DNA of 64,000 nt from Candidatus Sumerlaeota bacterium (GTDB lineage: Bacteria; Sumerlaeota; Sumerlaeia; JAFGJS01), in NCBI GenBank assembly GCA_016928995.1, contig JAFGJS010000037.1, positions 7,030 through 71,029 of the forward strand, in the 5' to 3' direction. Positions within the stretch are counted from its first letter, which is position 1. Each line of letters opens with the position of its first letter. The notes under the pieces are model-generated. The model was not told the origin of the DNA. It saw nothing but the letters and a program-made list of their open reading frames with translations, and did no database searches. A program made the position numbers and the translations under genes. Positions 1-11,618 of the stretch are shown piece after piece.

Positions 1-2
1 CG

Positions 3-650
3 CGCTTTATGATGTTCAAAAAGTCGATCGAGCATTTGGAAAACAACACGCGGTTTTTGCAGGAAATCGTCAATATTTACCGCGCCTTCTCTTACATCAA
101 GCATCCGCGCTATGAAGAGGTGCAGCTGAATGAACTGCTGGAGAACATCTGCCAGATTTTCCGGCTGTCCACCTCGCAGCGCTTCACCATCAACACCCGC
201 TTCGATTCCGGCATGCCGCGCTGCAACCTGGAGGTGCGGCTGATCAAACTGGCGGTTTTCAACATCCTGAACAATGCCGTGGAGGCGCTGAAACGAAAGG
301 AGGATCAACAGTCCGAGGAGGCGATCACCGTGGAGACGCGGCATAAAACCGAAACCAAGGAAGCGGCCGTGCTGATCAGCGACACCGGTCCCGGCATTCG
401 AGACGCCGCGGGAAACTTGTTGCAACCGGACGATTTGGAAAATATATTTGAACTAGGCGTTACAACCAAAGCGGAAGATACGCCGGGCGAAGGTCTCGGA
501 TTGAATTGGGTGAAGACCATCGTAATGGATTTTCACAAGGGTTCCATCCAGGCTCATAATCTGGACCGCGGCGGCGCGATGCTGCAAATCACGCTTTCCA
601 CGCAGCTGCCCGCGGGAGACTATCCCCAGCGCGAAGCCGCGACGAAATGA
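3..650 (+). CDS. Sensor histidine kinase, C-terminal part (start lies before the window)
   Basis: The reading frame is open at the window edge, so this is the 3' end of a longer gene. Counting from the first internal Met at 9, the visible part has an ATP-binding HATPase_c domain: N-box NILNNAVEAL near residues 85-94, G1 box DTGPGI at 125-130 and G2 box GEGLGL at 160-165. The phospho-accepting His region and any sensor domain lie upstream and cannot be seen. It presumably autophosphorylates and passes phosphate to the response regulator that begins 18 bases downstream. The stimulus is unknown. The family call is secure; partner assignment rests on adjacency. Confidence 0.9.
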   Translation, partial: RFMMFKKSIEHLENNTRFLQEIVNIYRAFSYIKHPRYEEVQLNELLENICQIFRLSTSQRFTINTRFDSGMPRCNLEVRLIKLAVFNILNNAVEALKRKEDQQSEEAITVETRHKTETKEAAVLISDTGPGIRDAAGNLLQPDDLENIFELGVTTKAEDTPGEGLGLNWVKTIVMDFHKGSIQAHNLDRGGAMLQITLSTQLPAGDYPQREAATK

Positions 651-668
651 CAACCGGAGCGCAATTCC

Positions 669-1958
669 ATGTCCAACAACGACATTCCCGTGCTCATCGT
701 GGATGACAATCAAAGCTACCGTGAAGCCTTCACGCGCAACCTGGCGATGATGGAATTCGACGTCAAGGAGGCCGATAACAGCGAGGAGGCGCTGCGTATT
801 CTGGATGACCAGGGTCCGATGGTCGTGGTCACCGACCTGCAGATGCGCACGGAGACCGAAGGGCTGGATTTGATCAAGACCGCGCGCGATCGTTTCCCGC
901 TGCTGCCGATGATCATGATTTCCGCCGTCGGCACGTTCGAGGAAGGCGCGCTCGCTCAGAAGCTCGGCGCGGATCACGTGATCCACAAGAGCACCATCGA
1001 AGACGAGATCGAAACGCTTTATGAGCGCATCAAGCAATCATACCAGGCTTTTGTGAAAAACGACCGTCTGCTGGCGCGAATTAATGAACTGCGCGGCAAG
1101 GAGGCGCTGACTCCGGAGGACGACGCGGAGCTGGTGGAGATCATGCTGCGCCCGGATATCGACTCGCTGGTCAAAGGCGAGGCTTACGATCTGCGCACGT
1201 CGCAGCAAAGCACGCAACTGCTTTCCAGCACCGAGAAAGACGTGCGGCAGGCGATGGGGGAGGGGGAGAGCGTCGTCACTTCGCTGGCTGAAATCGACAA
1301 GTTGTTGCTGGAGGAACTTCCGCATTACGAAAGTTTGGAGCAGGAATCGAAAAATCAGATTCAATCGGCGGAGTTTCTCTACCAGCAGCAAGTGCGCGGC
1401 AAGGGGGCCTATGACTTCAGCCGCAGCATCGGCTTTTCCTTCTGCTTCGCCGTGGAGAACGAGGTGAAATCGACGCTGAAGCGGAAAATCCACCGTTTCC
1501 TGAGCCATGACGACACGTATCAGCTGATCGAAAAACTGCTCGACGACAAGCGCAAGAACCTGGACATCTTTTTCCATCAGTACCTGCTGCAAACGGCGCT
1601 GAACAACAATGAGATGGAAATCACCACGGAGAACGTGAAGCAGACCTTGCAGCGGATCCTGCAGCACCAGGTGCGCTACAAACCCGACGGCCTGAAGGCC
1701 GTGGGCATCATGCTGATCTGCTTCGGGCAGGAATATAACCTGCGCGTGATGCGCGGCGCGGTCAAGGTGGAGAATCCGCTCGGAATGAAATTCGCCGACG
1801 GCAGCGACAGCACCGTGGAGGCGCTCGCCGAGAAGCTCATTGCGCTGCAGCACTTCCGCAATCCGTACATCCACCCGGAAATCTCCGACATGCAGAACAT
1901 CTCCAAAGTGCGCGATTGCGCCTTCGACTGCCTGAAGGTGATTAAAGACATCATCTGA
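669..1958 (+). CDS. Response regulator with a long helical output domain ending in an RxxxxH motif
   Basis: Residues 7-120 form a receiver domain: acidic pair D12-D13, phospho-acceptor D56 (VVTDLQM), S85 and K107. The remaining ~300 residues contain no HTH, GGDEF, AAA+ or other output domain that I recognise. They look helical and end with FRNPYIHPE, in which R397 and H402 are spaced as in the HEPN ribonuclease motif (R, polar residue, x3, H). It follows the kinase gene by 18 bases, so the two probably form one operon and signalling pair. The receiver call is certain. A HEPN-like RNase or protein-interaction output is inference from a short motif. Confidence 0.85.
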   Translation: MSNNDIPVLIVDDNQSYREAFTRNLAMMEFDVKEADNSEEALRILDDQGPMVVVTDLQMRTETEGLDLIKTARDRFPLLPMIMISAVGTFEEGALAQKLGADHVIHKSTIEDEIETLYERIKQSYQAFVKNDRLLARINELRGKEALTPEDDAELVEIMLRPDIDSLVKGEAYDLRTSQQSTQLLSSTEKDVRQAMGEGESVVTSLAEIDKLLLEELPHYESLEQESKNQIQSAEFLYQQQVRGKGAYDFSRSIGFSFCFAVENEVKSTLKRKIHRFLSHDDTYQLIEKLLDDKRKNLDIFFHQYLLQTALNNNEMEITTENVKQTLQRILQHQVRYKPDGLKAVGIMLICFGQEYNLRVMRGAVKVENPLGMKFADGSDSTVEALAEKLIALQHFRNPYIHPEISDMQNISKVRDCAFDCLKVIKDII

Positions 1959-2048
1959 TCCCGCAATCATGGAGCGATGAGAATGAAGAAAGAATCGCTA
2001 TCATCAAATATCATGGCCGAATCCAAATAAAAACGGTGGCAACACGAC

Positions 2049-2567
2049 ATGAAGCAAATTGTCAAAACAGAAGACATTGCACCGATGATCCACTGGATTC
2101 GTCAGGAGAAGGTCATGCTTGATCGTGATCTTGCTGACTTATATGGGGTTGAAACACGGACGTTAAAGCAGGCTGTTCGCCGTAATTTGGATCGGTTCCC
2201 CGAAGATTTCATGTTCAAACTCGAGGATTCCGAAGTTGAAGCTCTGGTGTCACAAAATGTGATACCTTCCAAAGGCATCTTCGGCGGCGCCGTGCCGATG
2301 GCATTCACTGAACAGGGCGTTGCCATGCTTTCCAGCGTGCTACGCAGCAAGCGCGCCACGGAAGTCAACATTGCCATCATGCGAACATTCGTTCAACTCC
2401 GGCGCCTGATGGACAGCAATCGGGAATTGGCGAAAAAAATCAATCAATTAGAGAAAAAATACGATGAACAATTTTCGTTAGTCTTCCAGGCGATCAAACA
2501 ACTTTTAGCCGAAGACGAAGCGCGAAAACAGAAACCAAAGCGACGAATCGGTTTCAACCAGGAATGA
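2049..2567 (+). CDS. ORF6N domain protein
   Basis: The N-terminal ~110 residues match the ORF6N family, seen in phage antirepressor-like proteins and many free-standing bacterial genes: IRQEKVMLDRDLADLYGVET, then RFPEDFMF, then AFTEQGVAMLSSVLRS. A predicted coiled coil (residues 120-150) and a basic C-terminus (KQKPKRR) follow. It stands alone, 90 bases after the response regulator, with no phage genes nearby. DNA binding or transcription control is the usual assumption for this family, but its target is unknown. The gene is intact and of typical length. Confidence 0.9.
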   Translation: MKQIVKTEDIAPMIHWIRQEKVMLDRDLADLYGVETRTLKQAVRRNLDRFPEDFMFKLEDSEVEALVSQNVIPSKGIFGGAVPMAFTEQGVAMLSSVLRSKRATEVNIAIMRTFVQLRRLMDSNRELAKKINQLEKKYDEQFSLVFQAIKQLLAEDEARKQKPKRRIGFNQE

Positions 2568-2689
2568 TCCACACGACCATACGATAGTGTCTTGGATAAT
2601 AGGACGAATTCGAACAAGAAAACCACCGTCGTTAAACCGCAGAATTTCAAACATTAGAAGTACGAAGAGCTGAAGGAAAGACTGAATTG

Positions 2690-2989
2690 TCAATCGGTTG
2701 ATTGGGCGTCGCCGGTCTTGGCGTCTTCTTCGCGCAAGGCGGCTTGGAGCTGGGCGCGGAGTTGCTCTTTGAATTCCGGCGAGAGGCGCTGTTCTGAGGG
2801 GGGATCGAACGATTGGACCGCCTCCATGTAACGCGCCACGAGCATTGCGAGCTGATTCGTCTGGTTCTCGTATCGCCGGCATAGCAAGCATTGGCGCGAG
2901 TGAAACCACAATGCGATGCGCTGGAACAGCGACAGTTTACGATCTAAAGCCTGCGAAACGAGTTCCGCGGCCTGTTTGCAATTCATCAT
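2690..2989 (-). CDS. Zinc-finger (HC2-type) putative anti-sigma factor
   Basis: A 99-residue protein with C4, H30, C34 and C37 (HSRQCLLC), the spacing of the zf-HC2 anti-sigma zinc finger. Its start codon overlaps the stop of the upstream ECF sigma gene as ATGA, so the two are translationally coupled. It should bind and hold the sigma factor. It has no transmembrane segment, unlike many anti-sigma factors, so a cytoplasmic sensor, perhaps redox- or zinc-linked, is likelier. The signal is unknown. Confidence 0.8.
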   Translation of the reverse strand: MMNCKQAAELVSQALDRKLSLFQRIALWFHSRQCLLCRRYENQTNQLAMLVARYMEAVQSFDPPSEQRLSPEFKEQLRAQLQAALREEDAKTGDAQSTD

Positions 2990-3588
2990 TGCCCTTCGTC
3001 CCCTTCATGACCAAACCAGTTCTGCTCCAGGCACCCCCGCAGGCGCGCGCGGGACCGGTGCAGCATCACCCATAAATTGGTAGGAGTCACATCCAGAACC
3101 TTACAAATCTCTTCTGTTTTCATGCCGTCGATCATTCGCAGGCTGAAGGCCTGGCTCAGGCGCTCCGGCAGCTTGCCAAGGCAGCGGTCCAGCTGCTCCC
3201 AGAACTGCTTGCGCTCCATCAGCTCCGCTGGATTCGCGTTCCACTCCGCTGGGGCGAATTCGTCTTTCCAGTGGCCCCTCTGGTCGAAGAGGAAATCCAC
3301 ATCCTGCTCATCGCTTTCAAACTCGCTGGCCGGACGTTCGCGTTGTGCTTTGCGGATGTAATCCACGATTTTATGCTTCATGATGCCCGTGAGCCAGGTG
3401 CGCTCGGTGGATTTGCCGGAGAAATTGTCGCGGGCGCGGATGGCCGCGAGCAGCGTCTCCTGCACGATGTCCTGCGCCGTTTCCTCGTTGCGCAGGCGCG
3501 ACATCGCAAAGCGGAAAAGATAATCGCCGTGCTGATCGATCCAGGTTTCCGGATCGGATATATTTGATTTTGTTGTTGGCCCCGTCAT
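2986..3588 (-). CDS. ECF-type RNA polymerase sigma-70 factor
   Basis: Region 2 lies at about residues 20-85 (LFRFAMSRLRNEETAQDIVQ, then WLTGIMKHKIVDYIRK). Region 4 lies at about 130-185, with an HTH around KTEEICKVLDVTPTNLWVML. At 200 residues it is typical of ECF sigma factors, which lack regions 1 and 3. Its stop codon overlaps the start of a zinc-finger anti-sigma gene, the usual sigma/anti-sigma arrangement. Its regulon cannot be read from this window. Confidence 0.92.
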   Translation of the reverse strand: MTGPTTKSNISDPETWIDQHGDYLFRFAMSRLRNEETAQDIVQETLLAAIRARDNFSGKSTERTWLTGIMKHKIVDYIRKAQRERPASEFESDEQDVDFLFDQRGHWKDEFAPAEWNANPAELMERKQFWEQLDRCLGKLPERLSQAFSLRMIDGMKTEEICKVLDVTPTNLWVMLHRSRARLRGCLEQNWFGHEGDEGQ

Positions 3589-3738
3589 TGCTTAATACCG
3601 CCTATATTCAATGGCGCCGTGTGTTGTGCATATGCAAGGGTGTGTTTTTCTTTCACTCCGCCCTTATCTCGCATAATCTCTAAAATTAAATAAACGTTTT
3701 ATGGCAACGCGCTTTGGGCTGCAAGCAAAATCGGCACA

Positions 3739-5169
3739 TCAAAACGCGCCGTGGCCGAAAAGCACGGCTGGAACCGTGCGCAGAATGATCATGATGTCCA
3801 GCAGGATCGAATGGTTTTTGATGTAATAAAGGTCGTATTCCATATTGAGTTCGAGCGGCAGGTTCTTGCGGCCGATGATTTGCCAGAGACCTGTCACTCC
3901 GGGCTTTACGCTGAGCCGGTAGCGCTGCCATTGGTCGTATTTTTCCACGATAAACGGCATCTCCGGCCGCGGCCCTACGAGGCTCATTTCTCCGCGCACC
4001 ACGTTCCAGAGCTGCGGGAATTCATCCAGGCTGTATTTGCGCAGGAAGCGGCCGATTTTCGTGATGCGCGCATCCTCGGGATTCGTCGGCGCCTCTTCAT
4101 ATTGCGGCGCATGCAGGTGCATCGTGCGGAATTTGTACATCGTGAAGCGCCGGCCGCGATGCCCCACGCGTTCCTGTTTGAAGATCGCCGGGCCTTTTGA
4201 AGTCCATTTGATCAGCAGCGCCACGGGGATCATCCAGAGCAGCGAGGCCAGCAGCAGCGGAATGGAAATCGCCAGGTCCATTGCGCGTTTGATGAACGCC
4301 TGGGAGCCGGGCATGCCGCCGGCCGGGAGGCTGTGCACGGGCACCTCGGCCATCACATCGAGCCGCGATTGGTTCGTGATCACTTCGAACGCGTGGCTGA
4401 CCACGTAAAAATGCACCTGTTGCTGATCGCATTCCACGATCAGATTCAGCATCCGGGATTGCGGCATGCTGGGGATGGCGATGAACACGACTTCGATGCC
4501 ATGCGCCTCCACCAACCGGCGCAGTTCCTGGGTCGCTCCAAGCACAGGCACGTCGTTGATGCGCTCGGTTTGCAGGCCGGGATCGTCATCGACGAAGCCA
4601 ATGATCCGGTAGCCGACTTCGGAATGCTGGCGGATGCGGTTCAGCACATCGCGTCCGGTCTGGCCCGCGCCCACGACAAGCGTTTTGAGCATTCCCTCGC
4701 CGTGTTGAAACGCCACGGCCTTGCGCCAGCGCAGGATAGAGCGCGAGGAATAGAGGTAGATGAAATTCATCACGGCGTAGATCAGCACGATCGAGCGCCC
4801 CAGGTCGTATTCCTTGAGCAGGAAAGCCAGCGCGAAGGTGCAGACCGCCACGTTGAACGAGGCTTTGAAGACGCGAGTCAACTCGTTCAGGCCCGAGAGC
4901 CGCTCCCGGTGCGCGTAATGGCCGTAATAGGCGTAAATCGCCAGCCAGCAGATGAGCAGAACCGGCATGGAGCGGATATAACTGGCGAGAAGATTAATGT
5001 GCTGCGTGATGATCGGCAACGAGCCGTCATCCGGCGCGGGATTGAGCAGATAACGGATCCACCATGACAGCATCCACAGCGCGGTGAGGGAAACCGCGTC
5101 GAGGATCACGAGAACCAGAGTCAGCCTGGGGCTGCGAAAAAAAGATTTCATGGCGCTGTCAGCCGTCAT
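3739..5169 (-). CDS. Polyprenyl-phosphate sugar-1-phosphate transferase (exopolysaccharide initiation)
   Basis: A 476-residue membrane enzyme of the WbaP/WcaJ type. About four transmembrane helices lie within residues 17-145, followed by a Rossmann-like region (VVGAGQTGRDVL, ~165-195). The C-terminal bacterial sugar transferase domain (~285-476) has KFRTM, LDEFPQLWNVVRGEMSLVGP and PRPE motifs. It transfers a sugar phosphate from UDP-sugar to undecaprenyl phosphate, the first step of exopolysaccharide or O-antigen repeat synthesis at the inner membrane. No polymer-assembly genes adjoin it. The sugar specificity is unknown. Met7 is an alternative start. Confidence 0.92.
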   Translation of the reverse strand: MTADSAMKSFFRSPRLTLVLVILDAVSLTALWMLSWWIRYLLNPAPDDGSLPIITQHINLLASYIRSMPVLLICWLAIYAYYGHYAHRERLSGLNELTRVFKASFNVAVCTFALAFLLKEYDLGRSIVLIYAVMNFIYLYSSRSILRWRKAVAFQHGEGMLKTLVVGAGQTGRDVLNRIRQHSEVGYRIIGFVDDDPGLQTERINDVPVLGATQELRRLVEAHGIEVVFIAIPSMPQSRMLNLIVECDQQQVHFYVVSHAFEVITNQSRLDVMAEVPVHSLPAGGMPGSQAFIKRAMDLAISIPLLLASLLWMIPVALLIKWTSKGPAIFKQERVGHRGRRFTMYKFRTMHLHAPQYEEAPTNPEDARITKIGRFLRKYSLDEFPQLWNVVRGEMSLVGPRPEMPFIVEKYDQWQRYRLSVKPGVTGLWQIIGRKNLPLELNMEYDLYYIKNHSILLDIMIILRTVPAVLFGHGAF

Positions 5170-5291
5170 TCAACACATGCATTGGGATAGTCGCTTATGT
5201 CCAACGAATCTAATGGGGTGGATTCAGACGGTCAAACCAAAACATTGCGTGCGCTCCGAATTGCGCGGCGCGGGAGCATGTCCGGTTTTTT

Positions 5292-5540
5292 TTATCCGAA
5301 CGGATTTTCCGAGTGGCTGCCGCCCAGGCTGTTGCGCAATCCGCGAACGCCGCGCCGCATCTCGTAGCGCAGGTTGTGCAGCGAGCGCACCATCGACATC
5401 TTCCAGCATGGTTCGAATTGCGGACAGTGAAAGCATTTCTCCCGGTCTTCATGTTCGGACGTGCCGAAGTCGTCGAACCAGCCGAAACTGATGCCGAAGC
5501 ACTCCGGCATCTCCTGATCCGCTCGCGCTTGCTTTTCCAT
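5292..5540 (-). CDS. Small Cys-rich protein of unknown function
   Basis: An 82-residue protein with a CFHCPQFEPC cluster (CxxCx5C) that could bind zinc or iron-sulfur, plus a basic helical C-terminal half (HNLRYEMRRGVRGLRNSLGG). I chose the ATG at 5540 because GGAAGG lies 9 bases upstream; the ATG at 5546 is possible, and the frame continues to 5618. The regular amino-acid make-up and ribosome site argue for a real gene. It lies between fusA and the sugar transferase, on the same strand as both. I do not recognise a function. Confidence 0.6.
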   Translation of the reverse strand: MEKQARADQEMPECFGISFGWFDDFGTSEHEDREKCFHCPQFEPCWKMSMVRSLHNLRYEMRRGVRGLRNSLGGSHSENPFG

Positions 5541-5640
5541 GTGCATCCCCCTTCCGCTTTGAATTGCACTGGCGTCATTGGAAGGCGCCATCATAACGAA
5601 AGAGTCCGGCGCCGTCAACCGCAGCGCGGATCATGGCATG

Positions 5641-5680
5641 AAAAAACGGCGCGCGGATCGATGATACTCCGCGCGCCGTT
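5641..5680 (-). terminator. Rho-independent terminator of fusA
   Basis: Perfect 13-bp inverted repeat (5645-5657 with 5668-5680, core GGCGCGCGGA) and a 10-base loop. On the minus strand it is followed by a run of six T. It lies about 24 bases after the fusA stop codon. Confidence 0.78.
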
Positions 5681-5703
5681 CGCATTTTTATATCACGCTG
5701 TTG

Positions 5704-7803
<2,100 letters not shown>

Positions 7804-7831
7804 TGAATTGTCTCTCCAAATTTATAATGAT

Positions 7832-7866
7832 TCTTTATCTTAATTCTAATCTTAATCGTAATCCCG
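7832..7866. repeat. Degenerate TAATC-type hexamer repeat upstream of fusA
   Basis: A short AT-rich run of six-base units (CTTAAT, TCTAAT, CTTAAT, CGTAAT) lies just before the fusA start. The reverse complement of the run at 26845-26872, upstream of the family 9 glycosyltransferase, has the same pattern. Confidence 0.5.
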
Positions 7867-8000
7867 AAAAGCGTCTAAGGGTCTGGGGGCTAGGGTCTGG
7901 GGTTTAGTGATAGATCAGCTGGCGTCGTGATTTCAAAATGATCATTGAATGCAAAGTCAGAAATCCGGCCCAATGGCCGGTTGTTGTTGCGTCAGACAAT

Positions 8001-8033
8001 AACAAGGCGCGCCATGTTTTGGCGCGCCTTGTT
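8001..8033 (-). terminator. Strong hairpin between rpsG and fusA (attenuator-like)
   Basis: Perfect 13-bp inverted repeat AACAAGGCGCGCC / GGCGCGCCTTGTT with a 7-base loop, 38 bases after the rpsG stop. No T-run follows on the minus strand, so it may stabilise mRNA or attenuate partly rather than end the transcript. Confidence 0.5.
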
Positions 8034-8070
8034 GATATATTTACGGCGGCGTTCCGTTTTCTCTCGCGGC

Positions 8071-8568
<498 letters not shown>

Positions 8569-8606
8569 TTATACTCGTTTGTATGTTCAATCAAAAATAA
8601 ACGCTG

Positions 8607-8978
<372 letters not shown>

Positions 8979-9044
8979 TCAGTCCACCTAAATCGCTTAA
9001 AATCAGCCGGTAGTTGTTGATTTTCCGGCGCAAATAGAAGGGCG

Positions 9045-9073
9045 ATGCTAAGTCCGGCCCCGGAGCCTGTCAA
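9045..9073 (-). promoter_or_regulatory. Sigma-70-type promoter of the rpsL-rpsG-fusA operon
   Basis: On the minus strand: TTGACA (plus 9068-9073), a 17-base spacer, then TAGCAT (plus 9045-9050). It implies a leader of roughly 60 bases before rpsL. Confidence 0.68.
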
Positions 9074-9147
9074 GCCCTAAATACAGAAAAGATGAGGCTG
9101 GCTGGGAGCTTTCTCAAGCTTATTAAATGTCAATTAATGTCAATCGA

Positions 9148-9223
9148 TATCGAAATCGGGATCGCAATCGAAATCGATCCTAAATATCACGGCTGCATTT
9201 CGATCCCGATCCCGATTTCGATA
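9148..9223. repeat. Palindrome built of ATCGAA/ATCGGG hexamers
   Basis: Arms 9148-9174 and 9197-9223 pair at about 25 of 27 positions around a 22-base loop. Each arm is made of degenerate six-base units (ATCGAA, ATCGGG, ATCGCA). It occupies the gap between the divergent rpsL and prs genes, upstream of the str promoter. The rest of the 8979-9394 gap holds the two putative promoters and no gene. Confidence 0.8.
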
Positions 9224-9394
9224 GGGATGGGCCGAGACTTTGGAAAACTCCTGTTTAATTTCTCCTTCGGCATAATCGGCGGTTGACAAATCCCGGCGCG
9301 AGGGGAATGTTAGAACACCGTGAGCCTGTGTGATGCGCGAGGCATCCCGGACTTGTTTCGTTTCAACCATCCGCTTTCGGGGAGGCGGCCTAAC

Positions 9395-10354
9395 GTGATT
9401 GGAGATCGAAAGCTTGTGCTGCTGAGCGGGCGCGCCAGCGCTTCGCTCAGTCAGGAAATCGCGGAGTACCTCAGCACGCCCCTCGGCGCCGTGCACACCA
9501 GCCAGTTCAGCGACGGCGAGATTTTCATCAAAATCGAAGAGAACGTGCGCGGGGCGGACGTCTATATCATTCAATCCACGCATCACCCCAGCAGCGATCA
9601 TATTATTGAACTTTGCCTGATGATCGACGCCTGCCGGCGGGCCTCGGCCGAACGGATCAACGCGGTGATCCCTTATTTTGGATACGCCCGGCAGGACCGG
9701 AAGACTCAGGGGCGCGTGCCGCTGTCGGCCAAGGTGATCGCCAATATGATCTCCGGCGCCGGGGCGGACCGGGTCATCACCTGCGATTTGCACACCGGCC
9801 AAATCCAGGGCTTTTTCGACATCCCGGTCGATCATCTGTACGCCGGCAAGAGCATCTGCAATTTCGTCAAGGAGTTCTATCCGCTGGAGAACGCCGTCGT
9901 GGTCTCGCCGGACGTGGGCAACGTCAAACGCTCCCGTTCGTATGCCATGCGGCTCAATCTGCCTCTGGCGATCATCGACAAACGCCGACAGCGCGCCAAT
10001 CAGTCCGAAGTGATGCACGTCGTTGGCGACGTGGCGGGCAAGACCTGCTACATTTTCGATGATATGATCGACACGGGCGGCACGATCTGCAACGCGGTCT
10101 ATGCGTTGGTGGAGAAAGGCGCGAAGGACATTTACGTGGGTTGTACCCACGCGGTTTTTTCCGGTTCGGCGCGCGAAAATCTGGGCAAGGCGCCGGTCAA
10201 GATGGTTTTTTGCTCGAATACCATCCCGCAGCAGCCATGCAATAAACTCAAGAATTTACAGGTCATCAGCGTGGCGCCGTTGCTGGGCGAAACCCTGCGC
10301 CGCGTGCATCTCAATCAATCCGTCAGCGAGCTGTTCGGCGGTATGGAACTATAA
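9395..10354 (+). CDS. prs: Ribose-phosphate pyrophosphokinase
   Basis: Makes PRPP from ribose 5-phosphate and ATP for nucleotide, His and Trp synthesis. The PRPP-binding motif is CYIFDDMIDTGGT; SQFSDGEI and YFGYARQDRK are also diagnostic. I place the start at GTG 9395 because GGAGG lies 9 bases upstream and the resulting 319 residues match the family. A GTG at 9320 would add 25 atypical residues. The flexible loop reads DVGNVKRSRSYA rather than the commoner DxGGVxRAR. A TTGACA at 9283-9288 may belong to its promoter, but no good -10 follows. Confidence 0.95.
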   Translation: MIGDRKLVLLSGRASASLSQEIAEYLSTPLGAVHTSQFSDGEIFIKIEENVRGADVYIIQSTHHPSSDHIIELCLMIDACRRASAERINAVIPYFGYARQDRKTQGRVPLSAKVIANMISGAGADRVITCDLHTGQIQGFFDIPVDHLYAGKSICNFVKEFYPLENAVVVSPDVGNVKRSRSYAMRLNLPLAIIDKRRQRANQSEVMHVVGDVAGKTCYIFDDMIDTGGTICNAVYALVEKGAKDIYVGCTHAVFSGSARENLGKAPVKMVFCSNTIPQQPCNKLKNLQVISVAPLLGETLRRVHLNQSVSELFGGMEL

Positions 10355-10464
10355 GCAAATTTATCGTGGCCTTTTGATTGACACCGGCAGCGTAACGAGC
10401 GAAAAATTCCGATCCTCGAATCCAATTTTGGTATGAACGGTCGCAGATAATCGGTCGTGCCATT

Positions 10465-11406
10465 ATGCTCATGAACTTCCTGCTTCTATTCACGGGATTC
10501 GTCCTGCTCTATTTTGGAGCCGAAGGACTCGTTCGCGGCAGTTCATCGCTCGCCTCCCGGCTTGGCATGAGCGCTCTTGTCATTGGACTCACGATCGTTG
10601 CGTATGGAACCAGTATGCCTGAGATGGTTGTCAGCGTGAAAACCTCTCTCAACGGCCAAGGCAGCATCGCCATTGGCAATGTCGTCGGCTCCAACATCTT
10701 CAACATCGCTGTGATTCTCGGTATCACAGCCCTGATCCATCCTCTTAAAGTCAAACTCCAAATCATCAAATACGACACCCCGATTATGATCGGGACTACA
10801 ATCATCTTCCTTTTTTTCTTCGCCGACTCCTTCATTTCGCGGCTCGAGGGCGCGATATTCTTCACTGGAATTGTTATCTATACAGCAGTCAACCTGATTA
10901 TGGCAAAAAAAGATCCGTCACAAATCGGCGAGACCGACACTGGCAATGCTAAACTGAACTCGCTTGCCGCAGAAATCTCTTTTATTGCTGGCGGAATGCT
11001 GCTTCTTGTCCTTGGATCCAAATGGCTTGTCGATGGCGCCATCGGCGTCGCTCAACACTTTGGAATCAGCGAAGCCATCATCGGCCTCACCATTATCGCC
11101 GCAGGCACCAGCCTCCCCGAACTCGCCACTTCCGTCATCGCCGCAATACGCAAAGAGCCCGACATCGCCATCGCTAACATCATTGGCTCCAATATTTTCA
11201 ACATTCTCAGTATCGTCGGAACTTCCGCACTTATCTCGCCAATCGATGGAACCGGCATTAGCGTCATCGACTCTCTGGTTATGCTAGCGGTTTCACTCAT
11301 GCTCCTCCCGCTCCTACGCTCTGGATACAACCTTGGCCGCATCGAAGGATTCTGCTTGCTTGCAGGATATATTGCCTATCTGGCTTATCTCATCCTTTAT
11401 ATTTGA
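10465..11406 (+). CDS. Calcium/sodium antiporter, CaCA family (YrbG-like)
   Basis: A 313-residue, about ten-helix membrane protein with two homologous halves. Each half has the alpha-repeat: GTSMPEMVVSV with GNVVGSNIFNIA in the first, and GTSLPELATSV with ANIIGSNIFNILS in the second. The acidic residues and GSN motifs coordinate Ca2+ and Na+ in this family. It probably exports Ca2+ across the inner membrane using the Na+ gradient. It follows prs by 110 bases on the same strand; no functional link is evident. Confidence 0.93.
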   Translation: MLMNFLLLFTGFVLLYFGAEGLVRGSSSLASRLGMSALVIGLTIVAYGTSMPEMVVSVKTSLNGQGSIAIGNVVGSNIFNIAVILGITALIHPLKVKLQIIKYDTPIMIGTTIIFLFFFADSFISRLEGAIFFTGIVIYTAVNLIMAKKDPSQIGETDTGNAKLNSLAAEISFIAGGMLLLVLGSKWLVDGAIGVAQHFGISEAIIGLTIIAAGTSLPELATSVIAAIRKEPDIAIANIIGSNIFNILSIVGTSALISPIDGTGISVIDSLVMLAVSLMLLPLLRSGYNLGRIEGFCLLAGYIAYLAYLILYI

Positions 11407-11618
11407 TTTTCACCACACCCGGATTTTGGATCATAACGACACGGATTGATGCGGCAACGGGTAATCGTGGCACACATCACGAATCTTCTTGCTTCATTCA
11501 ATCTAAAAACAGACATCAATTCATCTGAATTCAAGTAATTCTGTGAAAAACAATTTCTTGCAGAATTGGTCCGTAATTTGCATGTTTTTTGTCCGACAGA
11601 TTGGCTGGAGGAATTCAA

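Noticed and set aside
1038-1970. A 310-codon minus-strand frame opposite the response regulator
   Set aside because: Shadow of the real coding strand; no motif or ribosome site.
9092-9286. A 64-codon frame between rpsL and prs encoding alternating Ile/Asp/Glu and Ile/Pro runs
   Set aside because: It is translated from the hexamer palindrome; the repeats explain the open frame.
9283-9316. TTGACA at 9283 as the prs promoter
   Set aside because: The sequence at the expected -10 distance is AATGTT, a poor match, so it is mentioned only under prs.
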